Source: Tubiluchus corallicola
Taxonomy: Eukaryota > Priapulida > Priapulimorpha > Priapulimorphida > Tubiluchidae
Direction: 5' to 3'
NCBI GenBank assembly: GCA_030141605.1
Contig: JAQGDQ010000115.1
Span: forward strand, 530,501-594,500
DNA length: 64,000 bases
A program made the translations under genes and the position numbers. The notes beneath the pieces are model-generated. The model did not search any database. It saw only the letters and a list, made by a program, of their open reading frames with translations, and was not told where the DNA came from. Below, in pieces: positions 61,701 to 64,000 of this stretch (its first letter is position 1; each line of letters starts with the position of its first letter).

Positions 61701-64000
61701 CATTATGCCTACTTGTTTGAAAGACTTGTGTAACTACAAAAGAAAATTCGTAGTAACTTAAAATTTGTAAAATTTTTGCTGGTACACAGCACATCTTCCC
61801 AGCATGCACCACTGACTCACCAAAAGTGTATTTTTAATCTTATTGACAACATACAGTAATTTATACTTTTCTTCACTTAGTGAAATGTGTGTTACGAGTG
61901 CTGTGATTACTTTTTCAAACTTTGCGCAATGTTATTTAAACTTGTTTCAAATGACGTACCATAAAAATGGCTGTGCATAATGGTCGTCACGGGAGTTTAA
62001 ATGTATAAAGTTTTATGCAACGTTTCTGTTAAAGCAAGCACTGAATGAAATAAGACAACATGTAAGTGGTATAAATTTTTCAAGACGGATTTTTAAGTTT
62101 ATTTATAAGGGGGTTTTCTTGTGCTTTAACAATTCTGATTTCGAAGAAAGTTAAGTAAAGAGACATTTATGTAACATACGTTGGCTAAATACCTGATGTA
62201 AATACCTTGTTTACAATTGTCCAAGACAAAAAATCTTTTTAGTATAAAACGATACTTGTTTTTAAACACTATTACTTCTTAAATTTGGTATCAAGAAAAT
62301 CAATTCTTATTATATTATTTTGGGATTTTGTTAATAAACGTTTCAAGCATTAAAGTAAAAGCCGAGTCTCTCGTGAAGTTGAGCTTATTCTAATATTTGA
62401 GAAAAATGTTAGAAAGTTTCTGGGCAATGAAATTGTGATAAGCGCCTCGTGTAATTAGCAAAGTCAATTTAAAGTCATGGTCACTTCACGCTTTGGTGCG
62501 CTCAGTAAGGTGAAAAATGGCGTCAACTTGTTGGCGTGCAATATAAACAGCTTCAGCAATCTTTTTTTTACTTATAGAGCAAACTCTATAAACTAAGTAA
62601 CCCCCCCGGGTACCTACTGTATACTCACAAGTTTACGTGTGTACTTGAGTTACATGTTTACATGTCTTCCTTTTATTAGCTTTCCAGGAGCAAGTAAATA
62701 AATATAATCAAGTCTTCTTGAAATGTGAGGCAGTGTTATATGGAACTGTATTTGCATGTACAAATAGAAGATCAGAGTTTATAGAAAGAAGTTCACGCTT
62801 TCAAAGGTAGCCTCTGTACCTGTATCATGAGCCTATTGTTATTTATATCTATAGTCATGCCTAAGCTGTTTTCTAGGAACTAAATTGGATGAAGGGATTG
62901 CTTGCAGAGTCAGAGCTGTGGTATGTGTCATTTTGCTGGTCTAGAAATAAGCCCAGACAAAACACATGGCGTAAGCATAAGATTCTAAAGATGTGTGAAA
63001 AGATCTCTGGTTAATGGTTTGCCCAGGGTGGCTGAATAGGTAATATTTGTTTGATTGCGAAGGTTAGTAGCGCTGTGTCTGACTGGAAAATGAATGGGTG
63101 ACCATTGGGTAACTGCTACTGGGTGGTTTCATCTGCAAGGAGCAACAGAATAGCCATTAATTTCTGTGTGTACTTAGTGATTGAAATCAAACAATACTGA
63201 TCCTGATCAGTAATTGGATGAGTGATTGTCAATGATGTTCTGGTTCTGACACGACCACTACATTTAGTAAGCCTTCCATTGAGATGTGCAAACAGTGTTA
63301 AGATTTCATTATGAAGTTAGTTTAGCATTATGGGGGTTCTTATCTGCGTATATCAAAATGTATTTTATTTTTTAGGTGACAGGGTTGCCGTTGAACCTGG
63401 TGTGCCTTGTCGAATGTGCGACTATTGCAAGCGGGGCACCTACAACTTGTGTCCCGACATGGTATTCTGTGCCACGCCACCGGTTCACGGCACACTGTGC
63501 AATTACTATGTCCATGCTGCTGACTTTTGCTACAAGTAAATTACTTTTTTTAGTAGTGGCTCACTGGAAACATTGAATCGTTTATGGCAGATGTGTGACT
63601 TTTAATTGTTTATATCATCAAACTATTGCTTTAATGTTAAACTAATCAAAAGTGAACTCAGTCAAGCAAATGTTTGTATTCTTAGAGATTAGTAGTGGCT
63701 CTTTTATTTTGTCTAACTTACTACCTTTTGCTGCATTATAAAATTATAAACTTTTTTTCTGCAAAGCCGGCTTAGTTTAATAGAGTGAATATGTAATGCT
63801 TGATAACAACAATCTTCTTGAGCATTTTGTGAACACTTTTGAAACTCAAAGCTTTTCAAATATTATGAATTTGTGCACATTTGTGCACAAGTTTTAATGA
63901 CTTTTTCATTTACGCAGACTTCCTGATCATGTGAGCTTCGAGGAGGGCGCTTTACTGGAACCCCTGTCTGTTGCTGTGCATGCTTGTAGAAGAGCTGGAG
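58725..64000 (+). CDS. SORD: sorbitol dehydrogenase, 5' five exons (gene runs off the right edge)
   Basis: Exons 58725-58778, 60063-60096, 61419-61583, 63376-63535 and 63918-64000+ join in frame to 165 codons, about 46% of a typical 350-residue enzyme. The product is a zinc-dependent medium-chain dehydrogenase that oxidises sorbitol to fructose with NAD+ in the cytosol (polyol pathway). Visible are [47 protein letters not shown] and [10 protein letters not shown]. Cys41, His66 and Glu67 fit the catalytic zinc site, and Glu152 the conserved EPLSV glutamate. Cys96, Cys99, Cys102 and Cys110 form the structural-zinc cluster lost in mammalian SORD but kept in some insect enzymes. The NAD-binding Rossmann domain lies outside the window. 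It is divergent from MBD2/3 with 2.6 kb between start codons. Confidence 0.95.
59455..59530. repeat. (CT)n/(CCCT)n pyrimidine repeat in SORD intron 1
   Basis: CTCT and CCCT units with a few interruptions. The rest of intron 1 (58,779-60,062) and all of intron 2 (60,097-61,418, with a GACT run at 60,797-60,812) hold nothing I recognise. Confidence 0.92.
60063..60096 (+). CDS. SORD: SORD exon 2 (34 bp)
   Basis: Codes [11 protein letters not shown] plus one base. Acceptor TTTTACAG, donor G|GTATGT. It is very short, but the frame and the PxPGxNEV motif spanning into exon 3 confirm it. Confidence 0.92.
61419..61583 (+). CDS. SORD: SORD exon 3 (catalytic zinc ligands)
   Basis: Residues 30-84. It contains [13 protein letters not shown] (Cys41) and [11 protein letters not shown] (His66, Glu67). 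Acceptor ATTTGCAG, donor G|GTAATG. Confidence 0.97.
61630..62125 (+). repeat. dispersed repeat family R1, copy 2, in SORD intron 3
   Basis: Partner of 11,672-12,185. It starts within about 50 bp of the exon 3 donor. Its left edge GTATGTCCCAAAAAACTT resembles mariner-type ends (GGGTGTCCCAAAA), but no transposase is recognisable. Confidence 0.8.
62355..62650 (+). repeat. dispersed repeat family R2, copy 2, in SORD intron 3
   Basis: Partner of 43,606-43,925. AAGTTGAGCTTATTCTAATA and TTTGAGAAAAATGTTAGAAA are unchanged between the copies, and the rest diverges moderately. Confidence 0.85.
63060..63240 (+). mobile_element. 5S-rRNA-derived SINE, copy 2, in SORD intron 3
   Basis: GGTTAGTA, ACTGGAAAATGAATGGGTGA and CCATTGGGTAACTGCTACTG follow the 3' part of 5S rRNA. 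They lead into GGGTGGTTTCATCTGCAAGG, shared with copy 1 at 51,895-51,990. A further 5S-like string, CAGTAATTGGATGAGTGATT, lies at 63,210-63,229. Confidence 0.55.
63376..63535 (+). CDS. SORD: SORD exon 4 (structural zinc loop)
   Basis: Residues 85-137, with [12 protein letters not shown], the C-x2-C-x2-C-x7-C cluster and [15 protein letters not shown]. Acceptor TTTTTTAG, donor AA|GTAAAT. Confidence 0.97.
63918..64000 (+). CDS. SORD: SORD exon 5 (truncated by window end)
   Basis: Residues 138-165 visible: [20 protein letters not shown], then VHACRRAG. Acceptor TTTACGCAG. It runs off the edge in frame. Confidence 0.96.

Overview
This is animal nuclear DNA from an invertebrate. The two recognisable genes are split by GT..AG introns, the sequence is AT-rich and full of microsatellites and minisatellites, and it carries remnants of CR1/Jockey-type non-LTR retroelements and of hAT, mariner, pogo and PIF/Harbinger-type DNA transposons. 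The methyl-CpG-binding gene has the short N-terminus and methyl-binding residues expected of the single MBD2/3 gene of invertebrates, and the sorbitol dehydrogenase keeps a structural-zinc cysteine cluster that mammalian SORD has lost. I cannot name the species or phylum from this alone.

Layout. Positions 1 to about 45,000 form a gene-poor region in which I find no exon I can defend. It holds simple repeats (trinucleotide, pentanucleotide, CT/TA and GAAA/GACA arrays), two minisatellites (53-bp units at 27.8-28.3 kb, 55-bp units at 35.4-35.8 kb), decayed non-LTR retroelement 3' ends (about 1.3-1.9, 12.8-13.3, 20.7 and 32.3-32.7 kb) and unnamed dispersed repeat families, some with a second copy near the genes.

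From 56,092 down to 45,214 on the minus strand lies a complete six-exon MBD2/3 gene (252 codons plus stop), whose intron phases and reading frame I checked exon by exon. Its 6.8-kb last intron is a transposon trap. It holds a 3.6-kb 5'-truncated, inactivated CR1-like element with a hAT MITE nested inside it, a 1.4-kb PIF/Harbinger-like element filled with a 35-bp higher-order satellite plus a coding-like fragment, a 29-bp minisatellite and a 5S-rRNA-derived SINE. A pogo/Tigger-like MITE lies just beyond the stop codon.

From 58,725 to the right edge on the plus strand are the first five exons of a sorbitol dehydrogenase (SORD) gene, which continues beyond the window. It starts with an 18-codon exon and a 34-bp exon. 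The two genes are divergent, with about 2.6 kb between their start codons. That interval holds a second copy of the hAT MITE, a decayed mariner-like transposase fragment and a decayed hAT transposase C-terminus. The genes have unrelated roles: MBD2/3 is a NuRD-complex reader of methylated DNA, and SORD is a polyol-pathway enzyme. Nothing here suggests they act together.
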